The notes below the pieces were generated by a model. It was not told where the DNA came from. It did not search any database and saw only the letters and a list, made by a program, of their open reading frames with translations. A DNA stretch of 64,000 nucleotides. It comes from Planococcus halotolerans (lineage in GTDB: Bacteria > Bacillota > Bacilli > Bacillales_A > Planococcaceae). Below are positions 33,591-42,166 of this stretch, piece after piece. The translations under genes were made by a program, and so were the position numbers. Location: positions 1-64,000 of the forward strand of contig NZ_QLZR01000002.1 of the NCBI RefSeq assembly GCF_003289955.1, read 5' to 3'. Positions within the stretch are counted from its first letter, which is position 1, and every line of letters begins with the position of its first letter.

Positions 33591-33690
33591 CCCTATTCGA
33601 TTGCATCTCCCAGTTTACCATAGACAAGTGAAGAGGCAGACAGGCTAATTTCTCATTTCCATTTCTTTTATCTGTACAAATAAAAACATT

Positions 33691-34080
33691 TCAATAACTA
33701 TTTGCTTGTTGCTGCTGGTTCAATTCAATCACAAATGTAATGATGCTTTTTACTTTTTCAGAATGTTCACCTTCCAATGTATACATATCACAATAGCAGA
33801 AATTGCGGACATTCCCTTCATCATCATTACGGCGGCTGATCCCTTTTACTGCAGCTTCGCCTTTGCTGCAAATAACCGATTCAATCTCATATTCCATATT
33901 GCTGAAGTCGGCAACACCAAATGCAGCGTCCAACAACCCCTGCTTCCCTTTAACAGGTTCTGCACCGACAATCGACCAGGTGACATCTTCCGTGACATGA
34001 TTGTTTATGAATTCCTGGTCTCCCTTAAAAAAAGCGGCATTGAACTTACTGAAAAACTCCACTTTCGCCTTCTCTTCCAT
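33691..34080 (-). CDS. NTF2-like (SnoaL-type) protein
   Basis: 129 residues from ATG 34080, with GGAGG eight bases upstream; the longer frame to 34155 has no support. The pattern MEEKAKVEFFSKFNAAFFKGD...DDVTW-like (TEDVTWSIVG), then MEYEIESVICSKGEAAVKG and MYTLEGEHSEKVKSII, is that of the cone-shaped nuclear transport factor 2 fold found in SnoaL-like and stress proteins. Ligand or reaction unknown. Confidence 0.78.
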   Translation of the reverse strand: MEEKAKVEFFSKFNAAFFKGDQEFINNHVTEDVTWSIVGAEPVKGKQGLLDAAFGVADFSNMEYEIESVICSKGEAAVKGISRRNDDEGNVRNFCYCDMYTLEGEHSEKVKSIITFVIELNQQQQANSY

Positions 34081-34286
34081 CTGGATCGCCTCCGAATATT
34101 TTCTGGTGTCGTGTAGGCACTTAGGCATCCGAAGAAAATAGAACTTTTTATCCACCCCCCCTATATTTCAGAAATTTCCGACATTTAAATACGCTTTAAT
34201 TTTACATTAAAAACAGCCAAAAATAAATACAGCAAGTTCCATATACGGCCAATCTGCAAAATAAATATCACCGACACTCTACACGC

Positions 34287-34320
34287 AAAAAAGCCGCTCC
34301 CTAATATAGGGAACGGCTCT
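34287..34320 (-). terminator. Terminator after the small acidic protein gene
   Basis: On the minus strand, AGCCGTTCCCTA-TATT-AGGGAGCGGCT is followed by TTTTTTGCG, immediately after the stop codon at 34320. Confidence 0.88.
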
Positions 34321-34487
34321 TAGTGTTTATCATCCTGGTTGTCTGATTCCTCTTCTTTTTCAGCCTTCTCTTTCTGCTGATTCTGTATATCTTCTGCTTC
34401 CAAATCAGGCAATTGCTCTTCAGGCGTACCAGTAAAGATTTCTTCCTTATCTTCCCCGTTGTTTCGCTGCTCTTTTTTATCTGTCAT
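34320..34487 (-). CDS. Small acidic hydrophilic protein, 55 aa
   Basis: 55 residues, very rich in Glu, Asp, Lys and Gln (starts MTDKKEQRNNGEDKEE, ends ESDNQDDKH), no membrane segment or Cys. GGGAG sits eight bases before the ATG and a perfect terminator follows the stop, so it is likely expressed as its own unit. Probably intrinsically disordered. I do not recognise the family. Confidence 0.65.
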   Translation of the reverse strand: MTDKKEQRNNGEDKEEIFTGTPEEQLPDLEAEDIQNQQKEKAEKEEESDNQDDKH

Positions 34488-34625
34488 CCAGATCACTCCC
34501 TTGTTATGGTTTACTGTCCTTTACCCGCTCATGCATTTTTCAAGCAGTTCTGTCCGTTTTCTTTAGTTTAATCCGCCTCTATTCAGGCTATTTCTTTTAT
34601 ATAGTGAAGAGGAAGGATGAGTTGA

Positions 34626-35468
34626 ATGGACGACATTCCTGTTTGGTCAAAAGATCATGTAAGAATGCATTTACCCCAACGGCAATCGGGCAGCCATAAA
34701 GGTACTTATGGAACGGCTTTACTGATTGCCGGCAGTACGGGTATGCCTGGCGCGGCTGTATTGGCTGCTAAAGCTGCGATGAGGAGCGGCCTCGGGAAAT
34801 TGGTGGTGGCGACTGCCAGGGAATCCATAACGCCCATCGCTTCCCATGTGCCGGAAGCGACTTTCGAGCCTGAATTGATGGAGCGGATTAACGACCCTGA
34901 ACTTGACCTGACCTCCTATAAAGCAATTGCAATAGGTCCGGGGATGCTGCCCGATCAAAAAACCGAAGCAGCAGTCGAACATCTGCTGCAGCTTGGAAAA
35001 CCGCTTGTGATGGATGCCGGTGCGCTGTCTGAGAGAACCTACGCCAAAACAGAAGCTCCAGTCATTTTGACGCCGCACCCGGGTGAATTTTCACGGATCA
35101 CAGGAGTGCCAGTGGAAAAACTTCAGCAGCAGCGCGCTCATCATGCCGCAAATTGTGCTGTAAAATTAGGTGTTACCATCGTGCTGAAAGGACAGAACAC
35201 AGTTATCGCATTTCCGGATGGCGAGACTTATTTGAACGCGACTGGGAACAGCGCACTGGCAAAGGGCGGTACCGGCGATACATTGACCGGGATGCTGCTC
35301 GGAATGCTCTGCTGCCATGATAATTGGCGCCATGCAGTACTGAACGCCGTCCATCTCCACGGGGCGTGCGCCGATGAATGGATCAAAACCCACTCCGCCC
35401 ATACGTTGCTTGCCCATGAACTGACGGAACTTCTGCCAACGGTCATGAAGCCATATGAACAACAATAA
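34626..35468 (+). CDS. nnrD: ADP/ATP-dependent NAD(P)H-hydrate dehydratase
   Basis: 280-residue ribokinase-like enzyme (YjeF C-terminal domain, B. subtilis YxkO) that repairs hydrated NAD(P)H at the expense of ADP or ATP. Key segments: KGTYGTALLIAGS (about 25-37), AIGPGM (about 103-108), DAGAL (about 130-134), LTPHPGEF (about 147-154), LKGQNT and the catalytic NSALAKGGTGDTLTG (about 207-221). It lacks the N-terminal epimerase domain, as in Bacillus. AAGGATGAG precedes the ATG. Confidence 0.92.
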   Translation: MDDIPVWSKDHVRMHLPQRQSGSHKGTYGTALLIAGSTGMPGAAVLAAKAAMRSGLGKLVVATARESITPIASHVPEATFEPELMERINDPELDLTSYKAIAIGPGMLPDQKTEAAVEHLLQLGKPLVMDAGALSERTYAKTEAPVILTPHPGEFSRITGVPVEKLQQQRAHHAANCAVKLGVTIVLKGQNTVIAFPDGETYLNATGNSALAKGGTGDTLTGMLLGMLCCHDNWRHAVLNAVHLHGACADEWIKTHSAHTLLAHELTELLPTVMKPYEQQ

Positions 35469-35515
35469 AAACAGCAGCTCATCAGAATAACTTTCCGATG
35501 AGCTGCTGTTTTGTT
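35467..35515. terminator. Bidirectional terminator between nnrD and asnB
   Basis: AACAGCAGCTCATC pairs with GATGAGCTGCTGTT; A-rich on the left and T-rich on the right, so it can stop transcription in both directions. Confidence 0.88.
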
Positions 35516-35517
35516 TT

Positions 35518-37392
35518 TTATACCAATGCCGTTTCCTCATCCATTTGGACTTGGACTGCATTCGGCTGCTCTACGATGAAGTAGCGTCTATGCCACACTA
35601 GGAACATGAAAATGGTCCAAATTTTACGGGCGTTATTTGCTTTATTCGTGTAATGCTCTTCCAATAGAGCCAGCAATTCGTTCTGATTGAAGAATTCAGC
35701 AGCTTCGTCTGAAGTGAAATATGATTTGATCTGCTGATAGAATTTATCTTCGCGCATCCAATTCCGGATTGGCACAGGGAATCCCATTTTTTTGCGGTTG
35801 GCGGAAACTTCCGGAAGTGCCCGGCGAGCTGCGAGGCGCATTGCGTATTTGGTGTCATTTGCCCCGATGCGGTAATGGGCCGGCAATTGTGCCGCTGTCG
35901 CCATCACTTTTTTATCCAGGAAAGGCACGCGCAATTCAAGGGAATGCGCCATGCTCATTTTATCGGCTTTCAACAGGATATCCCCGACAAGCCAGAGGTT
36001 CAAATCGAGATACTGCATTTTTGTCAAATCATCTTTGCCTTTGACACGGTCATAGACGGGCTGAACAATCTCCGCTACTGACGGACCTGTCTGGTATTCA
36101 GCTTTTAGCATACGCGCCGCTTCGTGTTCCGGAAATACATTGGCCTGGCCGATGAACCATTTTTCAACTGGCAGACCGCCTTGGATCAGAAATTGCTTGC
36201 CGCGCATCTCCGGCAGTTTCGCCGCAGCAGAACCGACTGCCGAACGCAGACCGGCAGGCAGTTTTCTGTATTTTTTCAAATTCGGACGGATATCGTAATC
36301 ATCGTAACCACCGAATAATTCATCTGCACCTTCACCCGACAAGACGACAGTTACATCTTTCTTCGCCAATTGTGCCAGGAAATACAACGGAACGATTGAT
36401 GGGTTCGAATGCGGTTCATCCATTAAATACTGGATTTGCTCCAGCTCGGTGAAACATTCATCCGAATTCAGGACTTCATTGATATTCTGGATACCCAGTT
36501 CATCAGACAAGATCTGTGCATTGTCGATTTCTGAGAAGTTCTTGTCGCTGAAGCCGACCGTAAAGGTTTTATCCGGTTTAAGCACAGACGCTACATAACT
36601 GGAATCCACTCCGCTTGAAAGGAAAGAACCGACTTTTACATCACTGATCCGGTGAGCCTGGATGGACTCGCGAATCACGCTGTCGATTTCCTCTACTGTT
36701 TCTTCAAGCGGTTTTTCATTCACATCAAAAGAAGGTTCCCAGTAGCGCTCAAGCGACACTTGGCCTTGTTCATAGACCATGAAGTGGGCTGCAGGCAACT
36801 TGAACACACCTTTGAAGAACGTTTCATCCATCACGGAATACTGGAAAGTCAAATAAGGTTTTAACGCATCCCGGTTAACTTCTTTCTTGAAAGCCGGATG
36901 CGGAAGGAAACTTTTGATTTCGGAGCCGAACAGCAAAACGCCGTTCATGTTCGCATAATATAACGGCTTGATGCCGAACATGTCTCTGGCAACAACCAAT
37001 TTCTTCTCTTTGCGGTCCCAGATAGCACACGCGAACATGCCGCGAAGCCGGCTGAAAATCGCCGTTCCGTATTCCTCGTAACCGTGGATGATGACTTCAC
37101 AATCCGAATGGGTAGTGAAGTCATGGCCTTTTTCGATCAACTCTTCACGAAGTTCCTGGAAATTATAGATTTCTCCGTTGACCATGGATACGAGGGAGTT
37201 GTCCTCGTTATGGAAAGGCTGGCTGCCGCTTTCCAGATCAATGATGCTCAATCTCCGGAAACCTAAAGCAGCTTCGCCTTCCAAAAATTCACCAGCCGAA
37301 TCCGGCCCTCTATGTATAATCCGGTCCATCATATTATTCAGTATGGATCCGGCATTTTCTGTTTCACCGATAAATCCTGTAAATCCGCACAT
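35518..37392 (-). CDS. asnB: Asparagine synthase (glutamine-hydrolysing)
   Basis: 624 residues. Class II glutaminase domain about 1-215 with nucleophile Cys2 (MCGFTGFIG), and HRGPDSAG and NGEIYN motifs. Synthetase domain about 230-560 with the ATP PP-loop FLSSGVDSSYVAS and LSGEGADELFGGYDDY. It makes asparagine from aspartate, glutamine and ATP. The length and the C-terminal extension (HRRYFIVEQ) best fit the AsnO/AsnB types of Bacillus. GAGG lies before the ATG. Confidence 0.93.
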   Translation of the reverse strand: MCGFTGFIGETENAGSILNNMMDRIIHRGPDSAGEFLEGEAALGFRRLSIIDLESGSQPFHNEDNSLVSMVNGEIYNFQELREELIEKGHDFTTHSDCEVIIHGYEEYGTAIFSRLRGMFACAIWDRKEKKLVVARDMFGIKPLYYANMNGVLLFGSEIKSFLPHPAFKKEVNRDALKPYLTFQYSVMDETFFKGVFKLPAAHFMVYEQGQVSLERYWEPSFDVNEKPLEETVEEIDSVIRESIQAHRISDVKVGSFLSSGVDSSYVASVLKPDKTFTVGFSDKNFSEIDNAQILSDELGIQNINEVLNSDECFTELEQIQYLMDEPHSNPSIVPLYFLAQLAKKDVTVVLSGEGADELFGGYDDYDIRPNLKKYRKLPAGLRSAVGSAAAKLPEMRGKQFLIQGGLPVEKWFIGQANVFPEHEAARMLKAEYQTGPSVAEIVQPVYDRVKGKDDLTKMQYLDLNLWLVGDILLKADKMSMAHSLELRVPFLDKKVMATAAQLPAHYRIGANDTKYAMRLAARRALPEVSANRKKMGFPVPIRNWMREDKFYQQIKSYFTSDEAAEFFNQNELLALLEEHYTNKANNARKIWTIFMFLVWHRRYFIVEQPNAVQVQMDEETALV

Positions 37393-37677
37393 ATACAGCC
37401 TCTTTTCCCATTAAAATTAATGCTTCGTTCTTGTTTCTTCATATATTAAATCACAGCAGGTAATAAAAAAGAACAACTAGTTGATACATTTTGTAAAAAA
37501 TTTATCCCAGCAGTAGTTTCTAACATTTTATTATTGAAAAATGTGATTACTTAACATAAGGATAATTTATTTTAATCCCTAAGGTGTGACGCGTCAATTG
37601 ATAGTAAGTTCCCTATTTATTTTATTTACTGGAACTTGAAGTTTAGTTCATCTTCCGCAGGGAAATGGATAATCAAA
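37393..37677. other. Divergent intergenic region, AT-rich
   Basis: No gene found. It should carry the asnB promoter (left) and the upstream part of the DUF2294 promoter (right). I saw no T-box or riboswitch structure in it. Confidence 0.4.
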
Positions 37678-37706
37678 TTGTATTAATCTTAATCCGGAAT
37701 TATATA
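37678..37706 (+). promoter_or_regulatory. Candidate promoter of the DUF2294 gene
   Basis: TTGTAT (37678-37683), 17-bp spacer, TATATA (37701-37706), 30 bp before the start codon with AAGGAG in between. Confidence 0.5.
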
Positions 37707-37735
37707 GATTGTTTTACTGAAAAGGAGTCGATTCC

Positions 37736-38428
37736 ATGAAAAACGAGAAAAGTCTGGAAAATGAAATCTCGGGCTATATCGCTACTTTGCTAAGGCAAAA
37801 TTTCGGAAAAGGCCCCACTTCTGTGTATGTCATATTAACACGTCCTTATTTAGCCATTCACTTCCGAGGGTTTATTGCCCCGATGGAAAGAATTCTTTTG
37901 AATAAACATGAAAAACAGCGGATACTGGAGACGCGGGACTTGTTGATGAATGACTTGGCTTCGGAAATTACATTGCAATTGTACAAACTGACAGGTCTGG
38001 ATATTGACTCTATTTATGCCGATTGGAACCTGGATAAAGAAACGGGCATGATATTTGCTGTGCTCAACGAGAAACACGATGAAGCTTTGGATTATTGGCC
38101 TCAAGATGTCAAAGAGAAGGAATTTTATAAAGCGATTGATATAGCCAGCCAAAAATCAGAAAAAATTCCTGAAAAAACAGGAATTTACTGGTTAAGTGAG
38201 CGCACCATACTCGTGGTCAGGGAACAGATTCTTGTCCCCATTGAAAAAGAGTTAATTGCCAATGGCTATACAGAAGAATTGAAACTTGCAAAGAGGCCCC
38301 TTGAAAAAAGGGTCATCGGCGAAGTTAACCTCCCATCATCCGGAGTTCGATTGATAGATGAAACTTTTGTGGATTGGAACTTCGATAAGGATATAGGTTT
38401 CTTCCTTTTTGTATTGAAACCGAAATAA
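37736..38428 (+). CDS. DUF2294 protein with duplicated domain
   Basis: 230 residues consisting of two similar halves (about 1-112 and 118-230). Each half ends in a matching strand pair, DWNLDKETGMIFAVL and DWNFDKDIGFFLFVL. The first half has the family pattern LENEISGYIATLLRQNFGKGP. DUF2294 proteins are widespread in Firmicutes, have no established function, and are soluble. Own promoter and terminator. Confidence 0.8.
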   Translation: MKNEKSLENEISGYIATLLRQNFGKGPTSVYVILTRPYLAIHFRGFIAPMERILLNKHEKQRILETRDLLMNDLASEITLQLYKLTGLDIDSIYADWNLDKETGMIFAVLNEKHDEALDYWPQDVKEKEFYKAIDIASQKSEKIPEKTGIYWLSERTILVVREQILVPIEKELIANGYTEELKLAKRPLEKRVIGEVNLPSSGVRLIDETFVDWNFDKDIGFFLFVLKPK

Positions 38429-38452
38429 ACACTGATCACATTTTAAAACACT

Positions 38453-38498
38453 AAAAACCTGGCGAGAAAGCGACAGACTCTTTCTCGCCAGGTTTTTT
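38453..38498. terminator. Bidirectional terminator between DUF2294 and MBL genes
   Basis: AAAACCTGGCGAGAAAG pairs with CTTTCTCGCCAGGTTTT around a short loop, with T-runs on both strands. Confidence 0.9.
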
Positions 38499-39454
38499 CA
38501 TTTATCCTTTTTCTTGTAAAGATAATCCAACAAGCCCATGGCTCCGACCATCAAATCGAGTTCAATCAGCATGTAAACTTCATGATCATCGTCTATTTCA
38601 ATGCTCCTTAAGTGCTGATTAATATGTTCTTTCAACCGGGCGGCCAACTCGATGTGAGTTTCTCCTGCCTGCAATGCCGCCTCCCCTTCATTCATGAAAA
38701 TTTCAAGCCAATCCAATGTCTGCCCGAAAGCAGCATCCGGTTTTTCCGACATTCCGTAATGGCCATAAAATGCACGGGAAAAACCTCTTTCTTTCATTCT
38801 AAGAATCGATTCACGCATAAGGTCCGGATCAAATTGGTTTGGAGATGTGGAAGGAAGATGGAAATCAATGCCTTCCTTGGCCAATTGCTCATAGTGGATG
38901 CCTGCAGTATCGCCCGTAAAAATACCATTGCTGACGGGTTCTACAATTGCGAAATGATGATTGGCATGTCCCGATGAATCCCAGAATTCGAGGATGCAAT
39001 CCGGACTGATTTCCAGCCTGTCCCCTTCCCCTTTAACCAGAATCCTGTCCTCGGAAACCGGCAAAACAGGAGCAAACAGATTGTCAAAACGATCACCGTA
39101 AACCATTTTTGCACCAGCCACCAACCGGGACGGATCTGCCAGATGCCTTGCACCTTTTGGATGGACCACGAGTTTGGCATTCGGACAATCCTGCAGCAGA
39201 AGACCCGCTCCGCCAGCGTGGTCAAGATGAATATGAGTGACAATAATATATTCTACATCAGATAATTTATGCCCCATTTTTTTCAGGCCATCTTTTATAT
39301 AGGCAACCGAGGGGCTGGGGCCGGTTTCTATAATCGTTAAATGTTTCTCATTAATAACATATGTACCGGTTCTTTCAGCTATGTCCATGTCAAAGCCATC
39401 AATAAGCGTAATACGGTCTGTCAAAGCGACTGGGTCTTTTTTGTCCATATCCAT
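38498..39454 (-). CDS. Metallo-beta-lactamase-fold hydrolase
   Basis: 318 residues. The metal-binding signature THIHLDHAGG is at about 73-82; further ligands are GHANHH (about 163-168), Asp in FTGDTAG (about 181-187) and His in FYGHYG (about 230-235). A C-terminal helical extension (about 255-318) is present. The class covers thioesterases, lactonases and similar enzymes; substrate unknown. The upstream palindrome contains a LacI-type operator, so the neighbouring LacI protein probably regulates it. The ribosome binding site GGAGG lies close to the ATG. Confidence 0.85.
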   Translation of the reverse strand: MDMDKKDPVALTDRITLIDGFDMDIAERTGTYVINEKHLTIIETGPSPSVAYIKDGLKKMGHKLSDVEYIIVTHIHLDHAGGAGLLLQDCPNAKLVVHPKGARHLADPSRLVAGAKMVYGDRFDNLFAPVLPVSEDRILVKGEGDRLEISPDCILEFWDSSGHANHHFAIVEPVSNGIFTGDTAGIHYEQLAKEGIDFHLPSTSPNQFDPDLMRESILRMKERGFSRAFYGHYGMSEKPDAAFGQTLDWLEIFMNEGEAALQAGETHIELAARLKEHINQHLRSIEIDDDHEVYMLIELDLMVGAMGLLDYLYKKKDK

Positions 39455-39509
39455 ACCTCCTTCAATAAAGAAAATTATAACAAATATTCTGGAAATATAC
39501 CTGGCGAAA

Positions 39510-39553
39510 AAATAGACCGCTTGATGTATACGTATACATCAAGCGGTCTATTT
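39510..39553. terminator. lacI terminator palindrome with an embedded LacI-type operator
   Basis: A perfect dyad: AATAGACCGCTTGATGTATA and its complement meet at 39531/39532, ending in TTTTTTCGCC on the minus strand. The central TGTATACGTATACA (39525-39538) is identical to the palindrome upstream of the lacI gene (40565-40578). It overlaps the lacI stop codon and lies about 70 bp before the MBL gene. Confidence 0.85.
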
Positions 39554-40528
39554 TCTTCTGGTCGTTCTTCTTTCATAAATAACCGGCTTAACATCGGCAG
39601 GACCGCGATTTCCCTTTTCACTGTTATCAATCATGGCGGCCAGCCGATTGATTGCTTCTTCATAAATATTTATATCGCCAGGCAGCCCGATGCTGCTCAA
39701 GCTCATATAATTCATAGCTGACTGTCTGGAATTGCCGATTCCCAGTACAGCGATGTCTTCCGGTACCGCATATCCATAATCGTATAGAAAATCCAGGGCA
39801 TAGCCTGCGTAATAATCTGTTGCTGAAACGATAACATCCGGACGCTGCTTTTGAGCCATCATAGCGGTAAAAGACAACTCGATATCTTCCATATCGCCCG
39901 TCACTTTGACAATATTGACCCCACTCTCTTTCATGCCTTCAACAAAGCCCTGGTAGCGTTCCTGCAGGCGAAGGTCTGATTGGTTGCCTCCTAGCCAGCC
40001 GACTGCTTCAGGCTTCATGGATCTGATATATTCTGCCGCAAGTTTGCCGGCAGAATGATTATCCATCCCTACAGTAATTCCTTCCCGGCCACCGCTTGAA
40101 CCACAAAAAATATAAGGGATTCCCGATGTTTTCAAATATTCAATAGCCATCCCCTTGATAATTAACGGACCAATTATTATTCCTTCCGCCTGCGTATTCA
40201 GGATTGCATTAAAGACCGACTCCGGTTTTTCCGGGTTCTGTATATGAATTTCAACGGTATAACCTTTTTGTTGCGCGTTTATCACTGCCTTATTGGCGAA
40301 CTCAGCATTATCCGGCTCATCCAGCTGTCCGCAAAACAAAGCAATTATCCCGCTCTTCCTGCTGATTAAGGACCGGGCAGCAGCATTGGGACGGTAATTC
40401 AATTGCCGGATGGCGGCATTTACTTTTTCAAGTGTCGGCGCATTCACTTTTTCAGGGTTATTCAAAACCCGTGAGACCGTGGCCTGCGACACCCCTGCAA
40501 GTTTTGCTACATCAACCGAAGAAACCAT
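39548..40528 (-). CDS. LacI-family transcriptional regulator
   Basis: 326 residues. The N-terminal helix-turn-helix and hinge cover about 1-58 (VDVAKLAGVSQATVSRVLNNP, NYRPNAAARSL), followed by a periplasmic-binding-like sensor domain (about 60-320). Two identical 14-bp palindromes TGTATACGTATACA, one 37 bp before its start and one before the MBL gene, are its probable operators; they imply autoregulation and control of the MBL gene. The ligand is unknown; no sugar transporter is adjacent. Confidence 0.9.
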   Translation of the reverse strand: MVSSVDVAKLAGVSQATVSRVLNNPEKVNAPTLEKVNAAIRQLNYRPNAAARSLISRKSGIIALFCGQLDEPDNAEFANKAVINAQQKGYTVEIHIQNPEKPESVFNAILNTQAEGIIIGPLIIKGMAIEYLKTSGIPYIFCGSSGGREGITVGMDNHSAGKLAAEYIRSMKPEAVGWLGGNQSDLRLQERYQGFVEGMKESGVNIVKVTGDMEDIELSFTAMMAQKQRPDVIVSATDYYAGYALDFLYDYGYAVPEDIAVLGIGNSRQSAMNYMSLSSIGLPGDINIYEEAINRLAAMIDNSEKGNRGPADVKPVIYERRTTRRK

Positions 40529-40564
40529 TCATTCCACCACTTTCCGGATTGCTTAGTACACATA

Positions 40565-40578
40565 TGTATACGTATACA
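40565..40578. promoter_or_regulatory. LacI-type operator upstream of lacI
   Basis: TGTATACGTATACA, a perfect 14-bp palindrome, identical to the centre of the terminator palindrome at 39525-39538. Confidence 0.75.
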
Positions 40579-40600
40579 TTAACAATAAAACTAAACAAAT

Positions 40601-40637
40601 AAAAGCCCCTTCCCGAAAAACTTCCTGGAAGGAGCAT
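40601..40637 (-). terminator. Terminator of the YuiD-like gene
   Basis: On the minus strand, GCTCCTTCC and GGAAGGGGC form the stem, followed by TTTTATTTG. It lies 10 bp after the stop codon. Confidence 0.8.
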
Positions 40638-40646
40638 TTATTTTAT

Positions 40647-41174
40647 TTACTGTCCATAACGATAACTGTTCACGCCTGCTGGAACCCGCAATCGTTTAGC
40701 TCTTTTCCGGTCAATTGCATCGTTTTCAAATTTAGCGGAAATCAGTCCAAGGACTACACCGAACATGGCGCCTGCAAAAACTTCAATCGGCTGATGTCCC
40801 AATAGCTCCTTCAGTTCTTCTTCCCTTTTGATCAATTCAAGGCTGGGAAAATCACCTTTCAGGGATATCAGGCTGTCTTCAAGATCGTTGACCAATTGTG
40901 CTATTTCGCCTGTATGCCTTCTGATTCCCTGTGCGTCGTACATAACAATGGTTCCGAAAACGACAGCCAGTGCCGTTTCCGTGTGGCGCGTCCCTTTATT
41001 GGCTGCCACATATGTAGCCAGAGCAGATACACCTGCTGAGTGGGAACTCGGCATGCCTCCTGTCGTGAACGCATGCTTCAAATGCCATTCACCCGTCAGT
41101 TTTTTATTTGTTACAATTTTTAATGCCTGTGCGATACCAATCGCTGATAAAGATGTGATTACTCCACGGTTCAT
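40647..41174 (-). CDS. Divergent PAP2-family membrane protein (YuiD-like)
   Basis: 175 residues from ATG 41174 with AGGAGG upstream; the longer frame to 41207 is not supported. It belongs to DUF212/YuiD: GGMPSSHSAGVSALAT (about 40-55) resembles the PAP2 phosphatase motif, followed by DAQGIRRHTGE (about 80-90) and LKELLGHQPIEVFAGAMFG (about 122-140). Three to four membrane segments. Thought to be a phosphatase-like integral membrane protein; the substrate is unknown. Confidence 0.87.
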   Translation of the reverse strand: MNRGVITSLSAIGIAQALKIVTNKKLTGEWHLKHAFTTGGMPSSHSAGVSALATYVAANKGTRHTETALAVVFGTIVMYDAQGIRRHTGEIAQLVNDLEDSLISLKGDFPSLELIKREEELKELLGHQPIEVFAGAMFGVVLGLISAKFENDAIDRKRAKRLRVPAGVNSYRYGQ

Positions 41175-41267
41175 GCAATCCGCCTCCTGCTTTGGATACT
41201 GCAGCAAAAATGCTGTATAAATTCCAATACCCTAAATTTATGGCTCATAACCGGAAATTTCGTACCA

Positions 41268-41294
41268 TAAAAAAAGAAGCGGCTATGCGCTTCA
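41268..41294 (-). terminator. Terminator of the SGNH hydrolase gene
   Basis: On the minus strand, GAAGCG-CATAGC-CGCTTC is followed by TTTTTTTATGG, 12 bp after the stop codon. Confidence 0.82.
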
Positions 41295-41306
41295 TATACT
41301 CACGGT

Positions 41307-42002
41307 TTATTTTTCGTTGGAATGCTGCTGCGGCACTATGCCGGTAGACTGCAGTGTATCAATCAATATTTCATGCATCAATTTATAGCCTTCATCATTG
41401 GGGTGAATTCCGTCCAGCCAGATACCGGGATTCTTGCCCATCTTATCGGTTTTTGAAATGATTACGCCCCGCTCTCCGATTGACCGGTTCCACCGCCGGT
41501 ATAGAAGTTTAGTCAAGCCCATATATTGATGTTCTTTTTTCATTGAATTATACAGGTCGTTCTGAACCAGCAGTACCTCCGGATTCAACTCGCGGAGCTT
41601 GCCGTAAATCTCAAGAAGGTTTTTCCGGTAATTGATGCGGATCGCTTTAAAATTGCGAACCAATCCAGCCGTCCCGAGCTTCCGGAAACCCTGCAGCAGA
41701 TCGTTGCCACCGATATTGATAAGAACCAGGTCTGCTTGTGACAGGTGTAGATCCCAGAATCCCGAGGTTAATCTGGCAACAAGCCCATCGCTCGTCAATC
41801 CATTGATGCCGAGGTTGATAACCCTGCTTCCCGGAAAACTTTCTTTCAGGTATTTTGCGATGCCTTCTTTAGTCCCGTAGCCATAAGCAACAGAATCACC
41901 GATTATCACAATCGTTTTTATCGCATATTCTTTTTTATGTTTTTTTATTTTGCTTAAGGGCGTCTTCTTTAAAAGGGCGCCCGACAGTATTTTATTTTCC
42001 AA
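41307..42002 (-). CDS. SGNH/GDSL-type hydrolase
   Basis: About 231 residues. Catalytic blocks are clear: block I IGDSVAYGYG with the Ser nucleophile, block II LGINGLTSDG, block III IGGNDLLQG, and block V DGIHPNDEGY with Asp and His. Such enzymes are esterases or lipases; substrate unknown. No signal peptide is evident, but a basic N-terminus (KKTPLSKIKKHKKE) is present. No ATG is available: the frame opens with TTG at 42026, but AAAGGG lies inside its first codons, so TTG 42002 or GTG 42011 is more likely. Confidence 0.8.
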   Translation of the reverse strand: MENKILSGALLKKTPLSKIKKHKKEYAIKTIVIIGDSVAYGYGTKEGIAKYLKESFPGSRVINLGINGLTSDGLVARLTSGFWDLHLSQADLVLINIGGNDLLQGFRKLGTAGLVRNFKAIRINYRKNLLEIYGKLRELNPEVLLVQNDLYNSMKKEHQYMGLTKLLYRRWNRSIGERGVIISKTDKMGKNPGIWLDGIHPNDEGYKLMHEILIDTLQSTGIVPQQHSNEK

Positions 42003-42166
42003 TCCAAGCACTTCCCTTTCAATCAATAATTATCACAATTATATCATTATAATAATAATTCATCAATTAAAAAGACTCATATGAACCAAATGAATATACA
42101 TGCCAGCCAAATTCGCTTATTCTTTTATTATGAAGTAAATGGATTATTCACTTAAGGAGGTTAATG

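Noticed and set aside
41307-42026. Start of the SGNH gene at TTG 42026
   Set aside because: The likely ribosome binding site AAAGGG lies inside its first codons, so the start must be further in.
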